A stretch of 64,000 nt of DNA from Microbacterium sp. zg-Y818 (GCF_030246905.1 NZ_CP126741.1:2046001-2110000); one strand, 5' to 3'; shown: positions 25,023 through 35,071, counted from the first letter of the stretch. Notes: generated from the sequence alone by a model not told the origin. Program-made: numbers and translations.

Positions 25023-27179
25023 TCACAGCATGCAGGAGACGCACTCCGCCATGTCGGTGCCTTCGAGCGCGAGCTGACGCAGGCGGATGTAGTAGATGGT
25101 CTTGATGCCCTTGCGCCACGCGTAGATCTGCGCGCGGTTGATGTCGCGGGTGGTGGCGGTGTCCTTGAAGAACAGCGTCAGCGACAGGCCCTGGTCCACG
25201 TGCTGCGTGGCCGCGGCGTACGTGTCGATGACCTTCTCGTAGCCGATCTCGTAGGCGTCCTGGTAGTACTCCAGGTTGTCGTTCGTCATGAACGGGGCCG
25301 GGTAGTAGACGCGACCGAGCTTGCCTTCCTTGCGGATCTCGATCTTCGACGCGATCGGGTGGATCGAGCTCGTCGAGTTGTTGATGTACGAGATCGAGCC
25401 GGTCGGCGGCACGGCCTGCAGGTTCTGGTTGTAGATGCCGTGCTTCTGGATGGACTCCTTCAGCCGGCGCCAGTCGTCCTGGGTCGGGATCGGGATGCCG
25501 GAGAACAGCTGCGCGACCTTCTCGGTCTGCGGCACCCACTCCTGCTCGATGTACTTGTCGAAGAACTCCCCCGACGCGTAGGTCGAGTCGGCGAAGCCCT
25601 CGAAGGCGGTGCCGCGCTCGATCGCGATGAGGTTCGAGGCGCGCAGCGCGTGGAACAGCACCGTGTAGAAGTAGATGTTCGTGAAGTCCAGGCCCTCTTC
25701 GGAGCCGTAGTGCACGTGCTCGCGGGCGAGGTAGCCGTGCAGGTTCATCTGCCCGAGACCGATCGCGTGCGACCGGTCGTTGCCGTCCTCGATCGAGCGC
25801 ACCGAGCGGATGTGGCTCTGGTCGCTGACCGCGGTGAGGGCGCGGATGCTGGCCTCGACCGTCTTGCCCAGGTCGCCGCCGTCCATCGCCAGCGCGATGT
25901 TCATGGAGCCGAGGTTGCAGGAGATGTCCTTGCCGATCTCCTTGTAGGAGAGGTCCTCGTTGTACGTCGTGGGCGTGTTGACCTGCAGGATCTCCGAGCA
26001 GAGGTTCGACATGTTGATACGACCCTTGATCGGGTTCGCCTTGTTCACCGTGTCCTCGAACATGATGTACGGGTAGCCGGACTCGAACTGGATCTCGGCA
26101 AGGGTCTGGAAGAACTCGCGCGCGTTGATCTTGGTCTTCTTGATGCGCTCGTCATCGACCATCTCGCGGTACTTCTCGGTGACCGAGATGTCGCCGAACG
26201 GCACGCCGTAGACCTTCTCGACGTCGTACGGTGAGAAGAGGTACATGTCCTCGTCGTTCTTGGCGAGCTCGAAGGTGATGTCGGGGATCACGACGCCGAG
26301 CGACAGCGTCTTGATGCGGATCTTCTCGTCGGCGTTCTCACGCTTGGTGTCGAGGAACCGCAGGATGTCGGGGTGGTGCGCCGACAGGTACACCGCGCCG
26401 GCGCCCTGACGTGCACCGAGCTGGTTGGCGTAGCTGAAGCTGTCTTCGAGCAGCTTCATCACGGGGATGATGCCGCTGGACTGGTTCTCGATCTGCTTGA
26501 TCGGGGCGCCCGCCTCGCGGATGTTCGACAGCAGCAACGCCACGCCGCCGCCGCGCTTTGACAGCTGCAGGGCGGAGTTGATGCCGCGGGCGATCGACTC
26601 CATGTTGTCCTCGATGCGCAGCAGGAAGCACGACACGAGTTCGCCGCGCTGTGCCTTGCCGGTGTTGAGGAAGGTCGGGGTGGCCGGCTGGAAACGCCCC
26701 GAGATGATCTCGTCGACGAGCTCGGTTGCGAGCGTCTCGTCACCGTCGGCCAGGCCCAGCGCCGTCATGACGACGCGGTCCTCGAACCGCTCCAGGTAGC
26801 GCTTGCCGTCGAAGGTCTTCAGCGTGTAGCTGGTGTAGTACTTGAACGCGCCGAGGAACGTGGCGAAGCGGAACTTCTTGCTGTAGGCGAAGTCGTGCAG
26901 CTGCTGGATGAACTCCATCGAGTACTTCGCCAGCACGGCCGGCTCGTAGTACTCCTTCTCGACGAGGTAGTCGAGCTTCTCCTGCAGGGAGTGGAAGAAC
27001 ACCGTGTTCTGGTTGACGTGCTGCAGGAAGAACTCCCGCGCCGCCCTCTTGTCGGCGTCGAACTGGATCTTGCCGTCCGGGCCGTAGAGGTTGAGCATCG
27101 CGTTGAGGGCGTGGTAGTCCATGCCCTCGAATCGCGCCTCGCTCTTGAAACCCATGTCGGTCAGTGCTGATTCCACCAT
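25023..27179 (-). CDS. nrdE: Class Ib ribonucleotide reductase large subunit NrdE
   Basis: Protein of 718 residues that reduces ribonucleoside diphosphates. Features are [20 protein letters not shown] with the active-site region, [25 protein letters not shown] with [30 protein letters not shown] and a C-terminal redox pair CVSC (CVSCML end) that is re-reduced by NrdH. The N-terminal ATP-cone is short, as in class Ib. The ATG at 27179 overlaps the nrdI stop by 19 bp. Confidence 0.97.
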   Translation of the reverse strand: MVESALTDMGFKSEARFEGMDYHALNAMLNLYGPDGKIQFDADKRAAREFFLQHVNQNTVFFHSLQEKLDYLVEKEYYEPAVLAKYSMEFIQQLHDFAYSKKFRFATFLGAFKYYTSYTLKTFDGKRYLERFEDRVVMTALGLADGDETLATELVDEIISGRFQPATPTFLNTGKAQRGELVSCFLLRIEDNMESIARGINSALQLSKRGGGVALLLSNIREAGAPIKQIENQSSGIIPVMKLLEDSFSYANQLGARQGAGAVYLSAHHPDILRFLDTKRENADEKIRIKTLSLGVVIPDITFELAKNDEDMYLFSPYDVEKVYGVPFGDISVTEKYREMVDDERIKKTKINAREFFQTLAEIQFESGYPYIMFEDTVNKANPIKGRINMSNLCSEILQVNTPTTYNEDLSYKEIGKDISCNLGSMNIALAMDGGDLGKTVEASIRALTAVSDQSHIRSVRSIEDGNDRSHAIGLGQMNLHGYLAREHVHYGSEEGLDFTNIYFYTVLFHALRASNLIAIERGTAFEGFADSTYASGEFFDKYIEQEWVPQTEKVAQLFSGIPIPTQDDWRRLKESIQKHGIYNQNLQAVPPTGSISYINNSTSSIHPIASKIEIRKEGKLGRVYYPAPFMTNDNLEYYQDAYEIGYEKVIDTYAAATQHVDQGLSLTLFFKDTATTRDINRAQIYAWRKGIKTIYYIRLRQLALEGTDMAECVSCML

Positions 27180-27592
27180 TGCTCCAGTCCTTCGCTCACG
27201 CGATCGACGTCTTCTGGCGTGCCGAAAAGTTCGAGCCGATACAGGTGCGGCACGTTGCACTTGCGGCTGATGATGTCACCGGCGAGGCAGAAGGCCGCGC
27301 CGAAGTTGGTGTTGCCCGCGGAGATGACTCCGCGGATGAGGCGTCGGTTCTTCTCGTCGTTGAGAAACCGGATCACCTGCTTGGGAACGGCGCCCTTCTC
27401 CTCGCCCCGCCCCTGGCCGCCCCCGTAGGTGGGGGTGACCAAGACGAAGGGCTCGTCGACCTGCGGCGGCGCGTCGTTCGCGTGAACGGGGATGCGCACG
27501 GCGCGCATCCCGAGCTTCTCGATGAACCGCGCGGTGTTGCCGGAGACACTCGAGAAGTACACGAGCAGAGGTGCCTGCGTTGCCGTCAGCAC
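27161..27592 (-). CDS. nrdI: Flavodoxin-like NrdI
   Basis: Protein of 143 residues with FMN-binding loops [35 protein letters not shown] and [15 protein letters not shown]. It supplies oxidant for assembly of the dimanganese-tyrosyl cofactor of NrdF. The gene is second in the nrdHIEF operon. Confidence 0.96.
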   Translation of the reverse strand: MLTATQAPLLVYFSSVSGNTARFIEKLGMRAVRIPVHANDAPPQVDEPFVLVTPTYGGGQGRGEEKGAVPKQVIRFLNDEKNRRLIRGVISAGNTNFGAAFCLAGDIISRKCNVPHLYRLELFGTPEDVDRVSEGLEQWWNQH

Positions 27593-27643
27593 ATCAACTC
27601 CTTCCCGTATCGAGTGACCCGCCGCCCGTGCGGCAGGTCGAGA

Positions 27644-27877
27644 TCAGGCCAGGCGCGACGCGAGCTCGTTGATCTTGTCGGGACGGAAGCCCGACCAGTG
27701 GTCCTCGTCGGTGACGACGACCGGAGCCTGCAGGTAGCCGAGCGACTTCACGTGCTCGAGCGCTGCGGCATCCTCAGAGACGTCGAGAACTTCGTATTCG
27801 ATGCCCTTCGAGTCCAGTGCGCGGTAGGTCGCGTTGCACTGGACACAGGAGGGCTTCGTGTAAACCGTGATGGCCAT
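27644..27877 (-). CDS. nrdH: NrdH glutaredoxin-like redoxin
   Basis: Protein of 77 residues with the CVQC redox site (Cys11 and Cys14) after ITVYTKPS, and DHWSGFRPDKI as the NrdE/thioredoxin reductase recognition segment. It reduces the NrdE tail. The ATG at 27877 is chosen for fit to the family length; an in-frame start at 27898 would add seven residues. Confidence 0.95.
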   Translation of the reverse strand: MAITVYTKPSCVQCNATYRALDSKGIEYEVLDVSEDAAALEHVKSLGYLQAPVVVTDEDHWSGFRPDKINELASRLA

Positions 27878-27938
27878 GTCGAGTGTGTTCCCCTTCAAAA
27901 GTCTTCGCTGTGCCCGACCTCACCGTGCCGGGAGTCCA

Positions 27939-27986
27939 ATACTACATATGGGTGCCGACGTTCCGAAGCACCACTAGGGATAGTAG
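27939..27986. promoter_or_regulatory. Pair of NrdR boxes
   Basis: Two 16-bp sites resembling the NrdR consensus (ACACWATATATWGTGT) lie at 27939-27954 (ATACTACATATGGGTG on the plus strand) and 27971-27986 (CCACTAGGGATAGTAG). Their starts are 32 bp apart, i.e. three helical turns, which is the spacing known for NrdR. They lie 62-109 bp upstream of nrdH, so NrdR repression of nrdHIEF is inferred; nrdR itself is not in the window. The region 27878-28220 contains no gene. Confidence 0.72.
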
Positions 27987-28022
27987 TTACATCCGTGTAG
28001 TTTTCCACCGCTCTCCCCATGT

Positions 28023-28036
28023 ACAACACATGTTGT
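28023..28036. promoter_or_regulatory. ACAACA-CA-TGTTGT palindrome between nrdH and the MFS gene
   Basis: Perfect 6-2-6 inverted repeat in the divergent region, about 70 bp beyond the nearer NrdR box and 185 bp before the MFS start. Its owner is unknown; it could be a third NrdR-type site (10 of 16 matches) or an operator for another regulator. Confidence 0.4.
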
Positions 28037-28220
28037 CCACCGTTTCATCCACAGGACGCCATCTTCGTCGAGGCGGATCCAGCCGCTGAATCACGCGGGT
28101 CTCGCCCCGCCGCGGCAGATCCATCCACAGGCACCACGCTACGGACCCCCTCCGACACCGAACATCCTGTGGACTCGCCGCCCCGGCGTGTCGCCGCGGG
28201 TCCCGGTAGCGTGGATACAC

Positions 28221-29426
28221 GTGGCGGGATATCGGGACCTTCTGCGCAGTCCGGGCGTGGCGCGCATCATGGCGGCGCAGCTGACGGCGCGCTTCCCCAA
28301 CGGCATGACGAGCCTGGCCATCCTGCTGCACATCGAGAACGTCACCGGCTCCTACGGCGCCGCGGGACTCGTGCTGGCGGCGACGTCGGTGGGCCAGGCC
28401 GTGGCCGGCCCCGTGACCAGCCGGTGGATGGGCCGCTGGGGCATGCGCAAGGTGCTCACCCTGACGACCATCGTGTGCGCCGTCACGCTCACCACGCTGG
28501 CCTTCGTGCAGACGGTCGTGCCCGTATACATGCTGCTGGCGCTGGTGGCCGGCCTGTCGACTCCACCCGTGCAGCCGGCGGTGCGCACCATCTATCCGAA
28601 GATGGTCACCTCGCGCCAGCTGACACCGCTGTTCTCGCTCGACGCATCGCTGCAGGAGATCATCTGGATCATCGCGCCGGTGATGATCACGTTCATCGCC
28701 ACGCAGGCCGGCACCGTTCCGGCGCTGGTGTGCATCGTGGTGATCCTGCTGGCCGGCTGCTCGTGGTTCATCCTCTCCCCCGAAGTCGGCCGCGTGCGCA
28801 TTCCCCGCAGCCGCCGCAAGCTCGGCAAGGTGCTCACCCGTCCCGCGGTGATCCTCGCCACGGCGACCGGCTTCCTCCTCATCGGCGCCGCGGCGGCGGT
28901 GGAGGCGGGCGTGGTCGCCACCTTCGACCACGGCGGACTCGAGGCCGGCCTCGTGCTCGCGGTGTTCTCGGTCGGCAGCCTTGCCGGCGGGCTCGGGTTC
29001 GGCCACATCCCCATCGGCCGCTGGGCGATGGCGCGCCGGTTCGCGATCGTCGCCGCGGGCTTGTGCCTCGCGATGGTGTCGCTCGATATCTGGTGGCTCG
29101 GCGGCTCGCTGCTGATCGCCGGTGCAGGCGTCGCGCCCGCCCTCGCGGTGATGTTCGCCATGACGACGGCGAGCGTGAAATTCAGCGACACCGCCGAGGC
29201 GTTCGGCTGGGTCGGCACCGGTCAGCTGATCGGCTCGGCCGCGGGGTCGGCGACCGCCGGGTTCCTCATCGACGGCGTGGGACCGCAGGGCGCGTTCGTC
29301 GCCGGCGCCCTGTTCGCCGTGGCCGGCGTGCTCGTCTCGATCGTGTTCGTGCGCGGCTTCCCCGACCTGCGCGGCCGCGACGCCAGCCCCATCCCCGACA
29401 CCGAGCCCGTTCCCCTCGTCACCTGA
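28221..29426 (+). CDS. MFS transporter
   Basis: About 401 residues with some 12 hydrophobic segments. The GxLaD-like loop after segment 2 (PVTSRWMGRWGMRKV) and a symmetrical second half are typical of the major facilitator superfamily; the subgroup (small-molecule efflux, similar to predicted multidrug exporters of Microbacteriaceae) is inferred. The start is unclear: GTG at 28221 with TAGCGT about 8 bases upstream suggests a leaderless transcript, while GTG at 28188 would add 11 residues. Read away from nrdH. Confidence 0.82.
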   Translation: MAGYRDLLRSPGVARIMAAQLTARFPNGMTSLAILLHIENVTGSYGAAGLVLAATSVGQAVAGPVTSRWMGRWGMRKVLTLTTIVCAVTLTTLAFVQTVVPVYMLLALVAGLSTPPVQPAVRTIYPKMVTSRQLTPLFSLDASLQEIIWIIAPVMITFIATQAGTVPALVCIVVILLAGCSWFILSPEVGRVRIPRSRRKLGKVLTRPAVILATATGFLLIGAAAAVEAGVVATFDHGGLEAGLVLAVFSVGSLAGGLGFGHIPIGRWAMARRFAIVAAGLCLAMVSLDIWWLGGSLLIAGAGVAPALAVMFAMTTASVKFSDTAEAFGWVGTGQLIGSAAGSATAGFLIDGVGPQGAFVAGALFAVAGVLVSIVFVRGFPDLRGRDASPIPDTEPVPLVT

Positions 29427-29444
29427 CGCGGCGACGGCGACACC

Positions 29445-29852
29445 TCACGCGGCGATGCGAGCCAGCAGGAACAGCACCGCCTGCGCGTACGCGTCGGCGG
29501 GCTCCGGATGCCGGAACCGGTGGCGCGCGCCATCGACTTCGATCTCCACCTCGTAGATGTCGGGAAGCCGCACGAGCGAGCGGAACGCGCCCCGCAGCAT
29601 CTCGCGCAGCTGCGCCTCGGAAGGCAGCCACAGCGCATCGCCCAGGGCGACGGAGTCCAGCGCCCACTCCGTGGTGCCGTTGAAGGCCAGCAGCGTGCCG
29701 GTCGGATAGCTGCGCGCCTCGATCGTCATGTCGCTGACGGTGAAGACGTCGGCCTCGAACTCGGGCTCGTCCAGCTGGAAGCGGTCACCCGAACGCGGCC
29801 GCCAGCTGAGGCCGGCGGCGCGCAGTTCCCGGGCCAGGTCGGTGGAGATCAC
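29445..29852 (-). CDS. Conserved hypothetical protein, about 135 residues
   Basis: Soluble protein beginning with GTG, predicted to bind no recognised cofactor. The sequence SWRPRSGDRFQLDEPEF, SDMTIEARSYPTGTLLAFNG and EAQLREMLRGAF suggests a small mixed alpha/beta domain seen in many actinobacterial hypothetical proteins with no assigned role. It converges with the MFS gene (19-bp gap) and diverges from the alpha/beta hydrolase. No neighbour suggests a function. Confidence 0.65.
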   Translation of the reverse strand: MISTDLARELRAAGLSWRPRSGDRFQLDEPEFEADVFTVSDMTIEARSYPTGTLLAFNGTTEWALDSVALGDALWLPSEAQLREMLRGAFRSLVRLPDIYEVEIEVDGARHRFRHPEPADAYAQAVLFLLARIAA

Positions 29853-29936
29853 TTCACCATCATCCCCCGCCACAGCGCGGTCAGGGCGGCGGAATCGGTC
29901 GGGACCCCGCACCCCCGCCAGACCTAGGCTGGGGGC

Positions 29937-30698
29937 ATGCCCTCCCCCGTGACCCTGCCCCGGTACGCCTGGGGCGAGCCGTCGTCGTCGCACCGCGCCC
30001 TGCTGCTGCACGGCCTGGGGTCCAACGGACTTCTCATGTGGCTCTACGGCACGGCCCTGGCGGATGCCGGCTGGCACGCGACCGCCGTGGACCTGCGCGG
30101 CCACGGGGTGGCGCCCCGGGCGCTGGACTACACGATCGCGGCGTACGCCGCCGACGTCGCCGCCACCGAGCCGGAGGGCCCCGGCGCCACCCCGTGGGAC
30201 CTCGTCGTCGGCCACTCCCTCGGCGGGGCCGCCGCCACCGTCGCCGCGGCCGCGCACCCGGAGTGGACCCGCCGGCTGATCCTCATCGATCCCGGCATCC
30301 TGCTCGCCGGCCACGACCGCGCCATCGTGCGCAACAGCCAGGCCCGCGCCTTCGCCGACCCGTCCGAGGCGGCCGTGCGCGCGGAGCACCCGACCTGGCA
30401 TCCGAACGACATCGAACTCAAGGCCCTCGCGGCCCGACAGGCGAGCCGTTGGGCGGTGGAGCAGACGAGCGAGCAGAACGGCGTGTGGGACGTGCGCGAG
30501 GATGCGGCGCGGCTGAGCGTGCCCACCCACGTCATCGCCAGCGACCCCGAGGTGTACTCGATCTTCACGGGCGCCGTGGTCGACGACGTGCTCGCCAATC
30601 CGCAGGTCACCATGTCGGTCGTCACCGGCGCCGGGCACTCGCCGCACCGCGATAAGCCCGCAGACACGCTCCGTCACCTCAGGAAGGCACTCTCATGA
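29937..30698 (+). CDS. Alpha/beta hydrolase
   Basis: Protein of 253 residues with LLLHGLGSNGLLMW as the oxyanion loop, the nucleophile in VVGHSLGGAAAT, the acid probably in IASDPEVYS and the base in VTGAGHSPHRDKP. No signal peptide, so cytoplasmic. TAGGCT about 13 bases before the ATG could be a -10 element for a short leader. It overlaps the acyl-CoA dehydrogenase gene by ATGA, which implies a linked ester or thioester role, but the substrate is unknown. Confidence 0.85.
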   Translation: MPSPVTLPRYAWGEPSSSHRALLLHGLGSNGLLMWLYGTALADAGWHATAVDLRGHGVAPRALDYTIAAYAADVAATEPEGPGATPWDLVVGHSLGGAAATVAAAAHPEWTRRLILIDPGILLAGHDRAIVRNSQARAFADPSEAAVRAEHPTWHPNDIELKALAARQASRWAVEQTSEQNGVWDVREDAARLSVPTHVIASDPEVYSIFTGAVVDDVLANPQVTMSVVTGAGHSPHRDKPADTLRHLRKALS

Positions 30699-31864
30699 CC
30701 GCTTTCGATCCCGCGAGCCTGTTGCCGGACGACCTGATCGAGCGCATCCGCGCGCGCGCTGCGGGGCACGACAGCGACAACACCTTCCCCCACGACGACC
30801 TCGCCGACCTCGCCGCCGCCGGCTACCTGGCCGTGCTCGCCCCGACCGAGCTGGGCGGCGGGGGCCTGAATCTCGCCGACGTCTCGCTGCTGCAGCAGCG
30901 GCTCGCGGGCGCCGCGCCCGCCACCGCGCTCGCGGTCAACATGCATCTGGTGTGGACCGGCGTCGCCAAGGTGCTGCGCGATCGCGGCATCCATGACCTC
31001 GACCATGTGCTCGAGGGCGCGGTGGCCGGGGAGGTCTACGCCTTCGGCATCAGCGAAGCAGGCAATGACCTCGTGCTGTTCGGCAGCGACACCGATGCCG
31101 CGCCCCGCCCCGACGGCGGCTACGCGTTCACCGGCATCAAGATCTTCACCTCGCTCGCCCCGGTGTGGACGCAGCTGGGGCTGCACGGCCTGGACACCAC
31201 GTCTGCCGACGCGCCCCGGCTGGTCTACGGCTTCGTACCCCGCAGCGAGGAGCAGGAAGGGCGCGTGGTGACCCGCGACGACTGGGACACCGTGGGCATG
31301 CGGGGCACGCAGTCCCGCACCACCGTGCTGCACGCGGCGGTGGCACCCGCCGACCGCATCGCCCGGCGCATTCCGCCCGGGCCCAGCCCCGACCCCATCG
31401 TGTTCGCGATCTTCAGCGTCTTCGAGCTGCTGCTCGCTTCGGTGTACACCGGCCTCGCCCGGCGGGCGCTCGACGTGGCCGTCGACACGGCGGCGCGACG
31501 ACGCTCGAAGAAGACCGGGCTCACGTACAGCCAGGATCCCGACATCCGCTGGCGCGTGGCCGACATGGCGATCGCGTACGACGCGCTCCCACCCCAGCTC
31601 GCCGCGCTCTGCCGCGACGTCGACGCGCGGGCCGACCACGGCCCGCGCTGGTTCTCGCTGCTCGCCGGGGTCAAGCACCGCGCCGTGACCACGGCCAAGG
31701 CGGTCGTCGACGATGCCGTGCTGGTGGCCGGCGGCTCGTCGTACTTCGCCGGCGCAGAACTCGGCCGGCTGTACCGGGACGTGCTCGCGGGCCTCTTCCA
31801 CCCCTCCGATCCGGAGTCCGCGCACGCGACGGCGGCCACCGCCTGGCTGGGCCCGGTCGGGTGA
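30695..31864 (+). CDS. Acyl-CoA dehydrogenase family protein
   Basis: Protein of 389 residues with the acyl-CoA dehydrogenase fold: YLAVLAPTELGGGGLNL, the flavin region FGISEAGNDLVLF, GIKIFTSLAPVWT, TVGMRGTQSRT and LARRALDVAVDTAARR. The typical catalytic Glu region near the C terminus is replaced by VLVAGGSSYFAGAELGRLYRD, as in other fold members that act on non-acyl substrates, so the reaction is uncertain. It is translated with the hydrolase upstream. Confidence 0.85.
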   Translation: MTAFDPASLLPDDLIERIRARAAGHDSDNTFPHDDLADLAAAGYLAVLAPTELGGGGLNLADVSLLQQRLAGAAPATALAVNMHLVWTGVAKVLRDRGIHDLDHVLEGAVAGEVYAFGISEAGNDLVLFGSDTDAAPRPDGGYAFTGIKIFTSLAPVWTQLGLHGLDTTSADAPRLVYGFVPRSEEQEGRVVTRDDWDTVGMRGTQSRTTVLHAAVAPADRIARRIPPGPSPDPIVFAIFSVFELLLASVYTGLARRALDVAVDTAARRRSKKTGLTYSQDPDIRWRVADMAIAYDALPPQLAALCRDVDARADHGPRWFSLLAGVKHRAVTTAKAVVDDAVLVAGGSSYFAGAELGRLYRDVLAGLFHPSDPESAHATAATAWLGPVG

Positions 31865-31885
31865 CCCGCGTGCGAGGATGACGGA

Positions 31886-33157
31886 ATGTCCCGCACCCCC
31901 CTCGCCGCGCTGAGCCCGGCCGACCAGGTGCGCCGGCGCGCCCTCGGACGGATGAAGGCCGTCGCACTCGGAGCGCTGGTGTTCATGGCAGTCGTCTTCG
32001 CCGTGTCGTTCCCGCTGCAGAATGACGTGCCGTGGCTCGCCTACGTGCGGGCCGCCGCCGAAGGCGGCATGGTGGGCGCGCTGGCGGACTGGTTCGCGGT
32101 CACGGCTCTGTTCCGGCATCCGCTCGGCATCCCCATCCCGCACACCGCGATCATCCCCAGCCGCAAAGACGAGATCGGGCGCACCCTCGGGGAGTTCGTC
32201 GAGACCAACTTCCTCTCCACCGAGGTCGTGCGCACCAAGCTGGAGTCGATCAGCGTGTCGCGCCGCCTCGGCGAGTGGCTGGCGAGCCCCGAGCATGCTG
32301 CGCGCGTCACGGACGAAGGCTCGGCGATGGCCGCCGGCGTGCTGCGCGCCCTCAGCGACAGCGACGTGCAGGACCTCATCGCAGACGTCGCGCGCGAGCA
32401 CCTCGTCGAGCCGGACTGGGGCCCCTCCGTTGGCGGATGGCTGGCGCGCCTGGTCGACTCCGGCGCACATCACGGCGCGGTCGACATGGCGGCGGACTCC
32501 GTCGGCGTCTGGCTCGAAGGCAACCGCGAGTCCTTCGACGGCCTGGTCTCGAGCCGCCTGCCCTCGTGGGTGCCCTCGATGGTGCTGCGCCTCATCGACG
32601 ACACGCTCTACAAAGAGGCGCTGTCGTTCGTCCGCGATGTGCGGGGCCACCCCGACCACGCCGCGCGCCGCGCGATCGACCAGTACCTCACGCGGCTCGC
32701 CGACAGCCTGCAGAACGACCCGGCCACCATTGGCCGCTTCGAAGACGCCAAGTCGGGCGTCTTCGACTCCCCCCGGGTGCGGGAGCTCGCCGCCGAGGCC
32801 TGGGACACCACCAAGTCCGGCCTGCTCCGCTCGCTCTCCGATCCCAATAGTGGCCTGCGCGCGCGCATGACCCAGGCACTCATCGACTCCGGCACGCGCC
32901 TGTCGACGGACACCGCGCTGCAGCAGCGGGTCGACGGCTGGGCGACGGATGCCGCGGTCTTCCTGGTCGACCGGTACCGGCACGACATCGCCTCGATCAT
33001 CACCGAGACCGTCGAACGGTGGGACCCCGCCGAGACCACCGAGAAGATCGAGCTCATGGTCGGCCGGGACCTGCAGTACATCCGCCTCAACGGCACCGTC
33101 GTCGGCGCGCTGGCGGGACTCACCATCTTCACCATCGCGCACGCCCTGGTGGGCTGA
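31886..33157 (+). CDS. DUF445 family membrane protein
   Basis: Protein of 423 residues with a hydrophobic N-terminal segment (ALGALVFMAVVFAVSFPL) and a C-terminal one (VVGALAGLTIFTIAHALV), and a large helical domain between. The signatures AAAEGGMVGALADWFAVTALFRHPLGIPIPHTAIIP near residues 50-85 (read as AEGGMVGALADWFAVTALF and PHTAIIPSRKDEIG) are diagnostic of DUF445. Role unknown, probably envelope associated. It follows the acyl-CoA dehydrogenase by 21 bp. Confidence 0.9.
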   Translation: MSRTPLAALSPADQVRRRALGRMKAVALGALVFMAVVFAVSFPLQNDVPWLAYVRAAAEGGMVGALADWFAVTALFRHPLGIPIPHTAIIPSRKDEIGRTLGEFVETNFLSTEVVRTKLESISVSRRLGEWLASPEHAARVTDEGSAMAAGVLRALSDSDVQDLIADVAREHLVEPDWGPSVGGWLARLVDSGAHHGAVDMAADSVGVWLEGNRESFDGLVSSRLPSWVPSMVLRLIDDTLYKEALSFVRDVRGHPDHAARRAIDQYLTRLADSLQNDPATIGRFEDAKSGVFDSPRVRELAAEAWDTTKSGLLRSLSDPNSGLRARMTQALIDSGTRLSTDTALQQRVDGWATDAAVFLVDRYRHDIASIITETVERWDPAETTEKIELMVGRDLQYIRLNGTVVGALAGLTIFTIAHALVG

Positions 33158-33170
33158 CTACCCTGGGCGC

Positions 33171-33521
33171 ATGGGCGACACCGTCGAGCTGCTGTTCAGC
33201 TACGGCTCGCTGGAGGGCGGCGGGCTGCAGCTCGACACCTTCGGGCGGGTCGTGCACACCGAACCCGACGTGCTGCCCGGATACACGACCTCGCTCACGG
33301 AGCGGCCCGACCCCCGCATCACCGACCGCATCGGCCCTGTCCCGCAACGCGAGCTGCGCCGCACCGGCGACCCGCGCGACAAGATCATCGGCACGGTGCT
33401 GCGCCTCAGCGAGGCGGAACTGGATGCCGCCGACGAGCTGCTGAGCCCGCCGTTTCACCGCCGGCCCGTGACGCTCGAAAGCGGACGCGGCGCGTGGGTG
33501 TACGTGGTGGCGACGACATGA
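33171..33521 (+). CDS. Gamma-glutamylcyclotransferase-like (AIG2/ChaC fold) protein
   Basis: Protein of 116 residues with the fold's opening LLFSYGSLEGG and the later LSEAELDAADELL, matching the cyclotransferase domain of AIG2-like proteins; the catalytic Glu position corresponds to the acidic ADELL region, though this cannot be confirmed by eye. Its stop overlaps the next gene by ATGA. Function in the cell is unassigned. Confidence 0.8.
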   Translation: MGDTVELLFSYGSLEGGGLQLDTFGRVVHTEPDVLPGYTTSLTERPDPRITDRIGPVPQRELRRTGDPRDKIIGTVLRLSEAELDAADELLSPPFHRRPVTLESGRGAWVYVVATT

Positions 33522-33991
33522 TCCGCCTCGCGCTGGCGCGGCACGCCAAGAGCGAGTGGGGCTCACCCGGGATCGCAGACCACGACCGTCCGCTGAATCA
33601 GCGCGGGCTGCGCGACGCGCCGATCATGGCCGCGCGCCTGGCCGACAGCGGCTTCGTGCCCGACGCGATCGTGACGTCCACGGCCCTCCGGGCCCGAACG
33701 ACCGCCGCGGTCTTCGGCGAGCGCTTCGGGCTCGAGCCCGTGCTGCGTCCGGGGCTCTACGGAGCGCCGGCCGAAGAGCTGCTCGAGGCAGCCGTGCACC
33801 AGGGCGCCCCGTCGGTGCTGGTCGTCGCCCACGACCCGGGCATGAGCGTGCTCGCCGCCCGGCTGTCGGACGACGCGATCGGCCACATGCCCACCTGCGG
33901 GGTGGCCACCTTCACCTGGCGCGATCAGGACGACTGGGAGGTCGCGGCGGCCCTCGACCCCGACGAGTGGACGTTCGACTCGCCGCGCTGA
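33518..33991 (+). CDS. SixA-like histidine phosphatase
   Basis: Protein of 157 residues with the RHG-like site replaced by ARHAKSEWG, as in SixA phosphohistidine phosphatases, together with IVTSTALRARTTA and VVAHDPGM carrying the second His. The partner phosphoprotein is unknown. The ATG at 33518 overlaps the upstream stop. Confidence 0.9.
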   Translation: MIRLALARHAKSEWGSPGIADHDRPLNQRGLRDAPIMAARLADSGFVPDAIVTSTALRARTTAAVFGERFGLEPVLRPGLYGAPAEELLEAAVHQGAPSVLVVAHDPGMSVLAARLSDDAIGHMPTCGVATFTWRDQDDWEVAAALDPDEWTFDSPR

Positions 33992-34012
33992 TCCTGGCGG
34001 CGGCCGGTCGGG

Positions 34013-34990
34013 TCAGACGACGCCGGTGCGCACCACGAGCTCGGGTTCGATGAGGCGGCCACCGGGCTCCGCACCGCTGACGAGCAGGTCGAGCACCGCC
34101 TCGGCCACCTGCTCGGGGCGCTGCTCCACGCTGGACAGCCCCAGTGCGGCCGCGACGGGGGTGTTGTCGAAACCCACGACGGTCACGTCGGCCCTGCCTG
34201 CGTGCGAGGCCGCGAGGTGCGCACCGACGGCGAGGGTGTCACTCGCGCACACGACGGCATCCACCGTCGTCGTCGCGAGCAGCAGCTCGATCTCGGTGCG
34301 AGCGGCCTGGACCGTGTCCAGACTCGTGCGGCGGAGGTCTTCGGCGGCATCCTCCCCCATCGCCTCGCGCCATCCGCGCTCGCGGTCATCCCCGGTGCCG
34401 CTGCCGCGCGGCCAGCCGAGAAAGGCCACCCGGCGCCCGTGACCGCGCGCGAACGCTGTGGCCGCGCGTGTGCCGGCTGCGCCGTCGACGTCGACCCAGG
34501 CGTGGTCGGCAACAGTCCACTCGGCGCCCCACGGCCGCCCGAAGGACACGAACGGCAGTCCCACCTCGCGCAGCCAGGCGGTGCGAGGGTCGCATTCGAC
34601 CGTGCCGGTCAGCACGACGCGGTCGATCTCGCCGCCGTCGCGCAGAGCCCGCAGCCTCTCGAGCTCCTCCTGGGCGTCGGTGGCGGCGTAGACCAAGATG
34701 CCGAGACCCCGGGGTGTGGCGCGGTCGGTGAGTGCGTGCACGAACCGGTCGAGCACGACCCCCGAGATGCCCCCGCTGTAGGGGTCGAGGTGCACGCCGA
34801 TGGTGTCGCTGCGCCGCGTACGCAATCTACGCGCCGCCATCGACGGGGCGTAGCCGAGCTGCACGATGGCGTTCTCAACGCGCTCACGGGTACCCGCGCG
34901 CACCACCGCGGGACTGTTCAGCACATTCGACACCGTCTGGCGGGACACCCCCGCGAGGCGCGCGACGTCCTCGACCGTCGGCTGCCGCAT
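34013..34990 (-). CDS. LacI-family transcriptional regulator
   Basis: Protein of 325 residues. The helix-turn-helix and hinge are VEDVARLAGVSRQTVSNVLN and YAPSMAARRLR; the periplasmic-binding-like effector domain follows. It is divergent from the solute-binding protein gene with a TTTGAACGATCAAA operator centred on CG between them, so it most likely controls the sugar transporter and debranching-type enzyme. The sugar is not identifiable from the protein. Confidence 0.93.
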   Translation of the reverse strand: MRQPTVEDVARLAGVSRQTVSNVLNSPAVVRAGTRERVENAIVQLGYAPSMAARRLRTRRSDTIGVHLDPYSGGISGVVLDRFVHALTDRATPRGLGILVYAATDAQEELERLRALRDGGEIDRVVLTGTVECDPRTAWLREVGLPFVSFGRPWGAEWTVADHAWVDVDGAAGTRAATAFARGHGRRVAFLGWPRGSGTGDDRERGWREAMGEDAAEDLRRTSLDTVQAARTEIELLLATTTVDAVVCASDTLAVGAHLAASHAGRADVTVVGFDNTPVAAALGLSSVEQRPEQVAEAVLDLLVSGAEPGGRLIEPELVVRTGVV

Positions 34991-35071
34991 CGTCGCCTCC
35001 CGCTGACCGTCGCCCGCGCATCCCGTTGACACACTCTCCCGTCCGACTTAGCTTGTCACCACCGGCGGGAT

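Noticed and set aside
30674..33142. 822-codon minus-strand frame
   Set aside because: Shadow of the acyl-CoA dehydrogenase and DUF445 genes.
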